A stretch of DNA of 33,072 bases from Verrucomicrobiota bacterium (GTDB lineage Bacteria > Verrucomicrobiota > Verrucomicrobiia > Limisphaerales > AAA164-E04), in contig JAQCFT010000014.1 in NCBI GenBank assembly GCA_027619545.1, positions 1-33,072 of the forward strand, written 5' to 3'. A model generated the notes under the pieces. That model was not told the origin of the DNA, searched no databases, and saw only the letters and a program-made list of their open reading frames with translations. Below, piece after piece: positions 7,502 through 15,026 of the stretch (within the stretch, counting starts at the first letter, position 1; each line of letters begins with the position of its first letter). The position numbers were made by a program, and so were the translations under genes.

Positions 7502-8788
7502 TCAATGCTTTGAAGGTATCTCCTTCAAACGGAACAAAAGAATCCCACCCACGATAAAAAAGAAAACTGTGGAGCTCAGTCCAGCCCGTTGACTGCCAAA
7601 GAGGGTGGTCAGTTGCCCCAGCAAAAGAGGGCCAAGGAAAGAGGTCGCTTTACCGGAAAAGGCGAAGAAGCCAAAGAACTCATTTTCCTTGTCCTTGGGA
7701 ACCAATCGCCCCATGAGTGAGCGACTGGCGGATTGATTCGGACCAGCGAGAAGCCCCATCAGGATGCCCGCTACCCAGAACAGGGTCCGGCTTGGTGCTG
7801 TGACCGCAAGCGTGGTGGCGATGGTCAATCCAATCAGAGAAATCAGGATGGTCTGGCGCGGTCCCAATCGATCATCCACGAATCCAAATATCAAGGCCCC
7901 GACACCAGCAGCCACATTCAAGACGATCCCGAAATACATGATTTCCTGCATGCTGAAATCAAAAATCTGTTCGGCATAAATCCCCCCAAAAGCGAATACC
8001 GTGATCAAGCCATCATTGTATACCAATCGAGCGATCAAAAACTTGAAGATCGTCTGATACTCCGTCCGGATCTCATGAAACGTGGCATTCAGGCGTTTAA
8101 AGGCCGACCTGACAGGGTGAGAGGTAACAGCATGACCGTTTGCTTTCGAGGGAGGAATCCACAGGAACATGGGCAAGGAAAAGAGGGCAAACCAGACTGC
8201 CACCAGAAGATTTACCGCCCGAATATTTTCCCCATTTTCCTGTGAGAACCCGAACCAAGGAACTTCCGGCTGAATCAGGCAAACCAGCGCCACGACCATA
8301 CAAGCCAGCCCTCCAAAATAACCGAAGCCCCATCCATAACCCGAAATCATTCCAATCTTGGAAGGTGGAGCAACTTCGACCAGGTAGGCATTGTAAAACA
8401 CGTAGCCCAATTCGTAACAGACATTGGCGAACACGAAGACGCCCAAAGCAAACCGTATCTCACCTTCAGTGGGAAAGAAAAGTAGGACGGTAGCAAAAAT
8501 GGTCAACCAAGTGGATACGATCAAATACCTCTTACGATGCCCGCCTGCATCTGCCAACGCTCCCAAAACCGGTGAAAGAATTGCAATGATGATCGCCGAA
8601 ACAGTGATCCCCAACGACCACAACTCCATTCCTCGAAGTTTATCTGATACGATACCCGAGGCAAAATAGGTACCGTAAACAAAGGTGACAACGAGGGTTG
8701 TGAATGCTGAATTGGCAAAATCGTACAAGGTCCACCCTAGAATGGCTTTCTTATTGGAATGAACCTGTTGCAACACCGGAGACAGCAT
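7502..8788 (-). CDS. MFS transporter, UMF1 / Atg22-like family
   Basis: A 428-residue polytopic inner-membrane protein, with the about 12 hydrophobic segments expected of the Major Facilitator Superfamily. The opening GWTLYDFANSAFTTLVVTF is the signature of the UMF1 (unknown major facilitator, Atg22-like) family. Further typical blocks are LSPVLGALADAGGHRKRYL after segment 2 and GLLAGPNQSASRSLMGRLVP in the C-terminal half. In yeast Atg22 exports amino acids from the vacuole; bacterial substrates are unknown. The ATG at 8788 begins 47 bp after the stop of the sugar ABC permease gene, close enough for one transcript, which hints at a link to the imported sugar but does not show it. Length is normal for the family. 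Confidence 0.93.
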   Translation of the reverse strand: MLSPVLQQVHSNKKAILGWTLYDFANSAFTTLVVTFVYGTYFASGIVSDKLRGMELWSLGITVSAIIIAILSPVLGALADAGGHRKRYLIVSTWLTIFATVLLFFPTEGEIRFALGVFVFANVCYELGYVFYNAYLVEVAPPSKIGMISGYGWGFGYFGGLACMVVALVCLIQPEVPWFGFSQENGENIRAVNLLVAVWFALFSLPMFLWIPPSKANGHAVTSHPVRSAFKRLNATFHEIRTEYQTIFKFLIARLVYNDGLITVFAFGGIYAEQIFDFSMQEIMYFGIVLNVAAGVGALIFGFVDDRLGPRQTILISLIGLTIATTLAVTAPSRTLFWVAGILMGLLAGPNQSASRSLMGRLVPKDKENEFFGFFAFSGKATSFLGPLLLGQLTTLFGSQRAGLSSTVFFFIVGGILLFRLKEIPSKH

Positions 8789-8835
8789 GACCGAGAAGCC
8801 ACTCCCGCATCAAGCACCGAGTAACACTTTGAGCT

Positions 8836-9825
8836 CTAAGATTTACTGACCTTGGCCCTTCTCGCGGCCGCAACACGCTTGACCACCTCGTCAGCCATGA
8901 CTCCGACCAATATAACGGCGCCAATGACCGCGTATTCGATATGCGTGGGGATCCAATCCACCAGGGTAATCATGTTACGCAACACCTGCATCAAGGCCGC
9001 ACCTATCACCACACCAATGATGGTGCCCTGCCCCCCCCGCAAGCTGCAGCCTCCCAGCACAGCGGCCGCAATGGCATACAATTCGTAGAAATTACCAAAA
9101 TCAGCAGGCTGAGCAGAATTGGTATCCAGGATAAACAATACCCCCCCCACCCCTGCCAGGCCGGCACAAATGACATAAGCCAGGATAATCATGAGATCCG
9201 TATTGATCCCACTGTACCGCGCGGCCTGTTCATTGCGTCCCAAGGCAAGCAAATACCGCCCATAAATAGTTCGATTGAGAAAAATGGATGCAACAATGGT
9301 CACGAACAACAAAAGAAAAAATGGAACAGGCAGGCCAAATGTTTCCAAGGGCACTCCTGGAACAGCGATGCGCCCGGTGCCGATCCATCGCAAACCTTCG
9401 AACAACTTGCCAAATCCCTGTGTCTGGTCTCCGGTAAATCCCCGGGTGATTCCTCGATACATCAATAATCCACAGAGAGTCACCACAAAGGGCTGCAATC
9501 TGAGTTTGGTAACGAGCAAGCCATGCAGCAACCCAATCACCACGGAAGCAAGGATCACAATCAAAAGCCCGACAGGCAGAGGCAGGGACATCTTGATCAA
9601 CAACCACGGTAAACCGCACCCTATCAGACATATCACTGATCCAATGGATAAATCAATCCCACTGGTAATGATGACAAAGGCCACTCCTATGCTGATAATC
9701 CCATAAAGGGAAGTCCTCAGAATCAGTCGTTCGATATTGAATGGAGTCGCAAAACTGGGGCTCATCATGGCAGTCAAAACACAGACGACTATGAAAATGC
9801 TGAGAATACCGTAGATCTTTTTCAT
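8836..9825 (-). CDS. Ribose-type sugar ABC transporter permease (RbsC-like)
   Basis: A 329-residue inner-membrane permease of the branched-chain/ribose type (BPD_transp_2). Marks include GIDLSIGSVICLIG near residue 60, LRLQPFVVTLCGLLMYRGI in the middle, and the cytoplasmic coupling region AIAAAVLGGCSLRGGQGTI that contacts the ATPase. About eight to ten hydrophobic segments and the length fit RbsC. It should form the transmembrane channel of the importer with the ATPase gene 22 bp upstream and the binding protein before that. The substrate is probably a monosaccharide, judged only by family. The ATG at 9825 starts a typical MKKIYGILSIFIVV signal-anchor. The downstream neighbour is the UMF1 transporter. 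Confidence 0.93.
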   Translation of the reverse strand: MKKIYGILSIFIVVCVLTAMMSPSFATPFNIERLILRTSLYGIISIGVAFVIITSGIDLSIGSVICLIGCGLPWLLIKMSLPLPVGLLIVILASVVIGLLHGLLVTKLRLQPFVVTLCGLLMYRGITRGFTGDQTQGFGKLFEGLRWIGTGRIAVPGVPLETFGLPVPFFLLLFVTIVASIFLNRTIYGRYLLALGRNEQAARYSGINTDLMIILAYVICAGLAGVGGVLFILDTNSAQPADFGNFYELYAIAAAVLGGCSLRGGQGTIIGVVIGAALMQVLRNMITLVDWIPTHIEYAVIGAVILVGVMADEVVKRVAAARRAKVSKS

Positions 9826-9847
9826 GAAAATACCTGATGCAATCTTT

Positions 9848-11405
9848 CTAATGTGACGGGAGGGTCGCCCCGGTGGCCAGTTGCATGACCGATTCCTCGT
9901 TGAGTTCTTCTCGATTCAATTCTCCGGTCAAGCGACCTTCATGCATGACCAACGCCCGATCGGACATGCCGATAATTTCTTCCATTTCACTGGAAACAAA
10001 CAAAATTGCCACGCCCTGTTCGGCGAGTTTTTCCATGAGTTTGTAGATATCCTGCTTGGCTCCGACGTCGATACCCCGGGTGGGTTCATCCAGGAAAAGG
10101 ACCTTAGGATGCATCGCAAGCCATTTGCCCAGCACAACCTTTTGCTGGTTCCCTCCGGACAGATACTGCACTTCCTGCATTTCGGAGGGAGTCTTGACTT
10201 TCATATCGGCCACCATCTGACGGCTGATCTCCTTTTCTTTGGAACGATTCAAGAAGCCTTTCTTTTGATCACGCTCCAGGCTGGCAAGACTCATGTTTTC
10301 ACGCACGGCCATTTCCAGAATTAATCCCTGTTGTTTCCGATCTTCCGGCACCAACGCCAAGCCATGATGAATGGCTTGCCGAGGGGATTGGATGGATGCT
10401 TGCTCATCACCGATAAAAATGGAACCACTTAATGCCGGTGTAATCCCGAAGACCGTTTGCAACATCTCGGTTCGCCCGGCTCCTACCAATCCAGCAACTC
10501 CCACGATCTCTCCGGCTTTGATTTCGAAATTCAATGCGTGTTTGGGATGTTGAGGTGTGACCAGGTTTTCAACCTTGAGCGCCACTCCGCCTGTATCCCT
10601 TGGTTCAAGAGCGTAATATTGTGAAACATCCCTCCCAACCATCATTTTCACCATCCGATCATGATTAATTTCGTCACGATCAATATCACCAGCGTTCTCA
10701 CCATCACGAAGGACCGTCACCCGGTTGGCCAGTTCCCGCACTTCTCCCAGTCGATGAGAGATATAAACAATGGCCACCCCTTTGGCAGCAAGGTCCTTGA
10801 TAACGACGAAGAGTTGCTCGGTTTCGTGTTGGCTGAGACTGGAGGTTGGCTCATCCATGATCAATACCCGAGCATTGATAGAAAGTGCCTTGGCGATTTC
10901 AACCATCTGCTGATGCCCGATGGTCAACTCACTGACGGTCTGGGCCGGGTTGACATTTAACCCGACTTTTCGAAGATACTCCCTGGAGGCCTCCCTCATG
11001 GCGGAAGTGTTGATCAATCCAAGCTTGAGCGGTTCTCTTCCGAGAAAAATATTGGAGGCAACGTCCAGATTATCCGCCAGATTCAACTCCTGATGAATGA
11101 GGGCAATTCCCTTCTCGAGGGCATCCTCCACTCCTTTGAATCGAATTGGCTGCCCATCCACCAACACCTCACCTGAATCATGCTCCTGCACCGGCGAGGA
11201 TTTTCATCAGGGTGCTCTTGCCGGCACCATTTTCTCCAATGACAGCCAGCACCTCGCCAGCGTGCAAGTGCATACTGACCCCCTTGAGTGCTTTCACTCC
11301 AGGGAAACTTTTGGATACGGTGCGGACCTCCAGCACCTTTGGACTGTTTGAGTCCTTAAGGCTGGAAGGCTTGGAAGATTCCGATGGATCGGAGGATTGG
11401 CTCAC
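9848..11405 (-). pseudogene. Ribose-type sugar ABC ATPase (RbsA-like), split by a frameshift
   Basis: Two adjacent frames together encode a normal-length (about 520 residues) duplicated ABC ATPase. The N-terminal frame starts with GTG at 11405, reaches Walker [10 protein letters not shown] (57-65) and LMKILAG, then meets TGA at 11180-11178. The rest continues in another frame from about 11191 ([13 protein letters not shown]) and has Walker B VLIMDEPTSS, the usual degenerate second Walker A GLVGAGRTE, signature LSGGNQQKV and Walker B VLFLDEPTRG. Relatives normally read LAGV followed by three residues and DSGE. This needs GGTGTGCAG where the sequence has GGTGCAG, so a 2-nt (GT/TG) loss is the simplest cause. 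The start overlaps the binding-protein stop as GTGA. A true mutation, a sequencing error and recoding are all possible; no slippery heptamer is evident. Confidence 0.9.
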
Positions 11406-12448
11406 CCTTCGCTCGATTCAGGTTCCATCGTCTTGGTTTTCAGATCATCCCAGAACTCCTGAACGTTGTCTTTGCGGATGGAGCGCGCAGGAATGTCGAT
11501 GAATTTGGATTCGGGAATGACGGAAGTATCCCCTTTGTAAATGGCGTTCAGCACTTCGATGGATTTATATCCATACATGTATGGGTTCTGCACCACGGTG
11601 CCGTGAATGGTTCCATCGACGATACCTTGCAGAGAAATGTCATCTTCATCAAATGCAACCACCTTAACCTCATTCAGTTTTCCGGCTTGAGCCAAAGCTT
11701 CTACGATGGCGGGAGGGTTGTAAGCGAATAAGCCGACCATACAATTGATGTCAGGATGACGGGTCAGTGTGTCTTCAGCGTTGGCTTTGGCGCGGACAGG
11801 GTCGCCCTGATCCGTCAGGGTGCCCAGAATTTCGTAACCGTTTCCGCTGAGAGAAGCCTCGGGCGGATCAAAGCGCATGGCGTCCTCAGTGCGATCCAGC
11901 AACTCATCGATGACCCCTTGTCGGCGCCGGCGACCATTATCCTGTTCGATACGGCCGACGTAAATCATGACCTTACCACCGTTGGGCAGGGCCTCTTTGA
12001 CCAGCTTACCGCACATGCGACCGGCGATATAGTTGTCCATCCCAATGTAAACTTTCCGATCCGAATCAGGAGCATCCGCATCATGTGTGATCAGAATGGA
12101 TCGACTGGCTACCTGGTTCAGGATGTCGAGCTGATTGGCTGGATCAATCACACTCACGGCAATGCCATTGACGCCACGGGCCAAGTGATCTTCAAGGACA
12201 CGTTTTTGCCCCACAGAACCGCCGGTGGGCATATCCACTTTATAATCCACATTCAGATCGGCAGCAGCTTTCTCAACGCCTTTCTGGGCGATCACCCAAA
12301 AAGAAGCCGGCATATTGGTCACGAAAGCGAAGAGCGGTTTCTTCTCACCTGCCCCATCGCCACCACCGCTTTGATCTGCTGGACCACAACCCGTTATACC
12401 CAAGCACAAAACCGCAAAAACGGCACTCAATACTGCAAATTTTTTCAT
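11402..12448 (-). CDS. Sugar-binding lipoprotein of a ribose-type ABC importer
   Basis: About 348 residues. The start at 12448 gives a classical lipoprotein signal ([13 protein letters not shown], lipobox ITGC, Cys21) and has AGGACGAG as ribosome-binding site; the longer frame to 12544 lacks both. The mature part is a Periplasmic_binding_4 (RbsB-like) domain. It opens with [20 protein letters not shown], followed by [43 protein letters not shown] and, near the end, [27 protein letters not shown]. It should bind a sugar outside the inner membrane and deliver it to the permease. It is first in the transporter operon, with a 4-bp GTGA overlap with the ATPase gene. A palindrome and a possible promoter lie just upstream. 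Confidence 0.93.
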   Translation of the reverse strand: MKKFAVLSAVFAVLCLGITGCGPADQSGGGDGAGEKKPLFAFVTNMPASFWVIAQKGVEKAAADLNVDYKVDMPTGGSVGQKRVLEDHLARGVNGIAVSVIDPANQLDILNQVASRSILITHDADAPDSDRKVYIGMDNYIAGRMCGKLVKEALPNGGKVMIYVGRIEQDNGRRRRQGVIDELLDRTEDAMRFDPPEASLSGNGYEILGTLTDQGDPVRAKANAEDTLTRHPDINCMVGLFAYNPPAIVEALAQAGKLNEVKVVAFDEDDISLQGIVDGTIHGTVVQNPYMYGYKSIEVLNAIYKGDTSVIPESKFIDIPARSIRKDNVQEFWDDLKTKTMEPESSEG

Positions 12449-12462
12449 GTTCTCGTCCTGAT

Positions 12463-12474
12463 ACTTAATTAAGT
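12463..12474. promoter_or_regulatory. 12-bp perfect palindrome before the binding-protein gene
   Basis: ACTTAATTAAGT lies 15-26 nt upstream of the binding-protein ATG, directly before its AGGACGAG ribosome-binding site. A symmetric AT-rich site here could be an operator, but 12-bp palindromes also arise by chance, and no regulator gene is adjacent. Confidence 0.3.
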
Positions 12475-12542
12475 CGATCCCTAGATGAAAGAGACGCCAA
12501 AGATAAACGATCCAATCCAGACCGAACAGCCCATGGTTCTCC

Positions 12543-12569
12543 ACACTAGGAATGACGCTTTGATGTCAA
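12543..12569 (-). promoter_or_regulatory. Possible sigma-70-like promoter for the sugar importer operon
   Basis: On the minus strand a perfect TTGACA (12569-12564) is followed after 15 nt by TAGTGT (12548-12543). It sits in the 152-bp gap between the SDR gene and the binding-protein gene. The -10 is poor (3 of 6) and the spacer short, so this is tentative. Confidence 0.25.
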
Positions 12570-12600
12570 ATAATCGGGCCCCCGTCAAGCCAAGGGAATT

Positions 12601-13368
12601 TCAGTGAAGCGTCAATCCGCCATTCACGTGGAGGTTCTGCCCCGTGACAAACTCCGAAGATTCGCTGGCCAGAAAGGTCACAGCACCCGACAAATCATCC
12701 GGCACACCCCAACGCCCGACAGGAATCGTCGGCAGATAAGCATCTTTCCATTCCTGGGGTTCCTTGTCATGGCGTTCAACCGGAATCCATCCCGGAGAAA
12801 CCATATTCACCGTAATACCAAAAGGAGCCAGTTCTCTGGCCATGCTTCGAGACCAGCCATTTTGCCCCCCTTTGGCAGCGACATAGGCACTGAAATTGGG
12901 AACCCCCAGATGAAAGACTTCCGATCCGATGTTGATGATGCGGCCCCAGTGCTTCTTTTTCATTTCGGGCAAAATGGCTCGCGTGATCAGATACGGACTC
13001 TTGATGAAGAAATCCAACATCTTTTGATAAAAATCCCAGGAATACTCTTCGATTGGATGATGCGGTTGATCGCACGTCGCATTGATCACCGCGATGTCGA
13101 CCGGCCCCAGCCCGCTCTTGATCCGGGCAACCATCTCATTGACCTGTCCTTCATCGGTCACATCCGCCTTGACGAGCATTCCCTCACAACCCGCTTCCTG
13201 GAACGTATTCAAAGCCGCTTGTGCTGTGGCTTCATCATTATAATAATTGATGGCGACTCGCGCCCCGGCCTGTCCCAGAGCCAGAGCCATGGAACGTCCC
13301 AACCCCTTCGTACTCCCGGTAACCAAGGCCACCTTGCCTGCCAATGAAAATCGTTGTTCGTGATTCAT
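12601..13368 (-). CDS. SDR family NAD(P)-dependent oxidoreductase
   Basis: A 255-residue classical short-chain dehydrogenase/reductase. The cofactor motif is TGSTKGLG (17-24), S149 lies in NIGSE, and the catalytic Y162 and K166 lie in SAYVAAKGG. The Asn of the usual NAG motif is present, but the motif reads NAT. The C-terminal GRWGVPDDLSGAVTFLASES and FVTGQNLHVNGG are standard for FabG-like and sugar/polyol SDRs. It lies 152 bp upstream of the sugar importer, so oxidation or reduction of the imported sugar or its derivative is a fair inference. A fatty-acid role is less likely because no fab genes are near. Cofactor preference (NAD or NADP) cannot be read with confidence. Malic enzyme is 72 bp upstream. 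Confidence 0.92.
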   Translation of the reverse strand: MNHEQRFSLAGKVALVTGSTKGLGRSMALALGQAGARVAINYYNDEATAQAALNTFQEAGCEGMLVKADVTDEGQVNEMVARIKSGLGPVDIAVINATCDQPHHPIEEYSWDFYQKMLDFFIKSPYLITRAILPEMKKKHWGRIINIGSEVFHLGVPNFSAYVAAKGGQNGWSRSMARELAPFGITVNMVSPGWIPVERHDKEPQEWKDAYLPTIPVGRWGVPDDLSGAVTFLASESSEFVTGQNLHVNGGLTLH

Positions 13369-13440
13369 GATGTTCGCTTAGACTGAAATCCATCATGTCA
13401 GACACCCGATCGGGATGCAATCAAGAGAAGACCTCACCTG

Positions 13441-14856
13441 CTATTTGCGGCTGACGCCCGTTTCCCTGGCGGTTCGCATGACTGCTTCAGCAACGCAAGT
13501 GACGACATTTTTATCAAACGCACTGGGAATGATGTAGTCCGGCACCAAATGATCCTCATCAATGACTTCGGCAAGCGCCTTCGCTGCGGCCAATTTCATG
13601 GTCTCATTGATTTCACTGGCTCGACAATCGAGCACACCACGAAACAGTCCGGGAAAACAGAGTACGTTGTTGATCTGATTCGGGAAATCACTCCGTCCGG
13701 TGGCAACGATCGCCGCATGCCTGGCCGCGATATCGGGCATGATTTCCGGAGTGGGATTCGATAAGGCAAACACAATCGAATCTTTGTTCATGGTCCGGAT
13801 GTCCTCCTCATCAAGAATCCCGGGACCGGAAAGACCGACAAAAACATCTGCGCCTCGAATCAGTTCTTTGAGAGATCCCTTTTCCTGATTCGGATTGGTC
13901 ATTTCAGCATATGCACGCTTTGCGGCATTTAAATCCGTTCGCTCAAGCGTGAGAGCTCCTTTCCGGTCAAACCCAATGACATTGATCACCCCCAGGGATT
14001 GGATCATTTGTGTGCAGGCCGTTCCGGCAGCCCCCACGCCCGCTACAATCACCCTTAAGTCACCGGGCTTCTTATTGACAATCTTCAAGGCATTGATGAG
14101 AGCCGCAGTGAGCACCACAGCCGTTCCGTGCTGATCATCATGAAACACAGGGATATCGAGTTCAGCCTGTAGTCGTTTTTCAATCTCGAAGCAGTTGGGG
14201 GCAGCGATGTCTTCCAGGTTGATGCCGCCAAACACGGGAGCAATCCGTTTCACGGTTTCCACAATCTCATCCGGATCTTTGGTATTGAGACAAATCGGAA
14301 AGGCATCCACCCCGGCATACTCACTAAACAGCATGGCTTTGCCTTCCATCACTGGAAGCGAGGCTTCCGGCCCGATATCCCCCAGCCCCAACACCGCCGT
14401 GCCATCGGTCACAATGGCAACCGTATTGCTTTTAATGGTCAATTTGTGAACCTTTTCAGGTTGTTCATGAATCGCAGTACAAACCTTGGCAACACCCGGG
14501 GTATAGGCAATGGAAAGCTGTTCGCGGGTTTTAATCGGCACTTTACTTCGCACGTGAATTTTCCCGCCCAAGTGTAAGAGAAAAATCCGATCGGACCAGT
14601 GAAGGACTTTAACTCCATCAATCTTCTCCAGAGCCGAGACCAATTGCTGTTCGTCTGTTTCCTCAAGATTATTGATCGTAATGTCTCGGATCATCTGGTC
14701 ACGACCCGGTTTGACAATGTCGATGGCCCCAATACTGCCACCCTGATCTGCAATTGACTGGATCAGTTTTGCCAAGACGCCCGCCTGGTTTTGAAGGCTA
14801 ACGCGCAGGGTAACGGGATTTCCCGGAGAAGATGTCAAATCATGAACTTCAGTCAT
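13441..14856 (-). CDS. Malic enzyme with N-terminal ACT domain
   Basis: A 471-residue malic enzyme that should decarboxylate malate to pyruvate with reduction of NAD(P), in the cytoplasm. Residues about 15-85 form an ACT domain (VTLRVSLQNQAGVLAKLIQS), a small-molecule-binding regulatory fold. The catalytic part has Tyr118 in YTPGVAKVC, Lys173 in MEGKAMLF, metal ligands in NLEDIAAP (E215, D216) and FHDDQHGT (D240/D241), and the nucleotide fold GVGAAG (273-278). It is the short bacterial type, without a phosphotransacetylase tail. The ACT domain suggests allosteric control, perhaps by an amino acid; the ligand is unknown. The gene is separated from its neighbours by 72 and 170 bp, so it may be a single unit. 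The ATG at 14856 fits the domain boundary. Confidence 0.95.
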   Translation of the reverse strand: MTEVHDLTSSPGNPVTLRVSLQNQAGVLAKLIQSIADQGGSIGAIDIVKPGRDQMIRDITINNLEETDEQQLVSALEKIDGVKVLHWSDRIFLLHLGGKIHVRSKVPIKTREQLSIAYTPGVAKVCTAIHEQPEKVHKLTIKSNTVAIVTDGTAVLGLGDIGPEASLPVMEGKAMLFSEYAGVDAFPICLNTKDPDEIVETVKRIAPVFGGINLEDIAAPNCFEIEKRLQAELDIPVFHDDQHGTAVVLTAALINALKIVNKKPGDLRVIVAGVGAAGTACTQMIQSLGVINVIGFDRKGALTLERTDLNAAKRAYAEMTNPNQEKGSLKELIRGADVFVGLSGPGILDEEDIRTMNKDSIVFALSNPTPEIMPDIAARHAAIVATGRSDFPNQINNVLCFPGLFRGVLDCRASEINETMKLAAAKALAEVIDEDHLVPDYIIPSAFDKNVVTCVAEAVMRTARETGVSRK

Positions 14857-15026
14857 GAGAGATTTCTAAGCTAACAACCACAAGAAAACCATCTTTGTTT
14901 GGAATCTTTGTACTTGGCTGAGTGCCAACTCCCCGCTCGGAACATTCGGAGCAGCATTGTATACAAAAGAAAGCATATGACCCAGATCCCTGAAGCAAAG
15001 TGTCGATGACACGATCCATTCGTTTT

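Noticed and set aside
13405-13414. Palindrome CCCGATCGGG between malic enzyme and SDR as a terminator
   Set aside because: There is no loop and no T tract; a 10-bp GC-rich palindrome is not enough evidence.
14935-14952. Imperfect palindrome GCTCGGAACATTCGGAGC as an operator
   Set aside because: One arm position mismatches, it lies in an ordinary gap, and it resembles no regulator site I can name with confidence.
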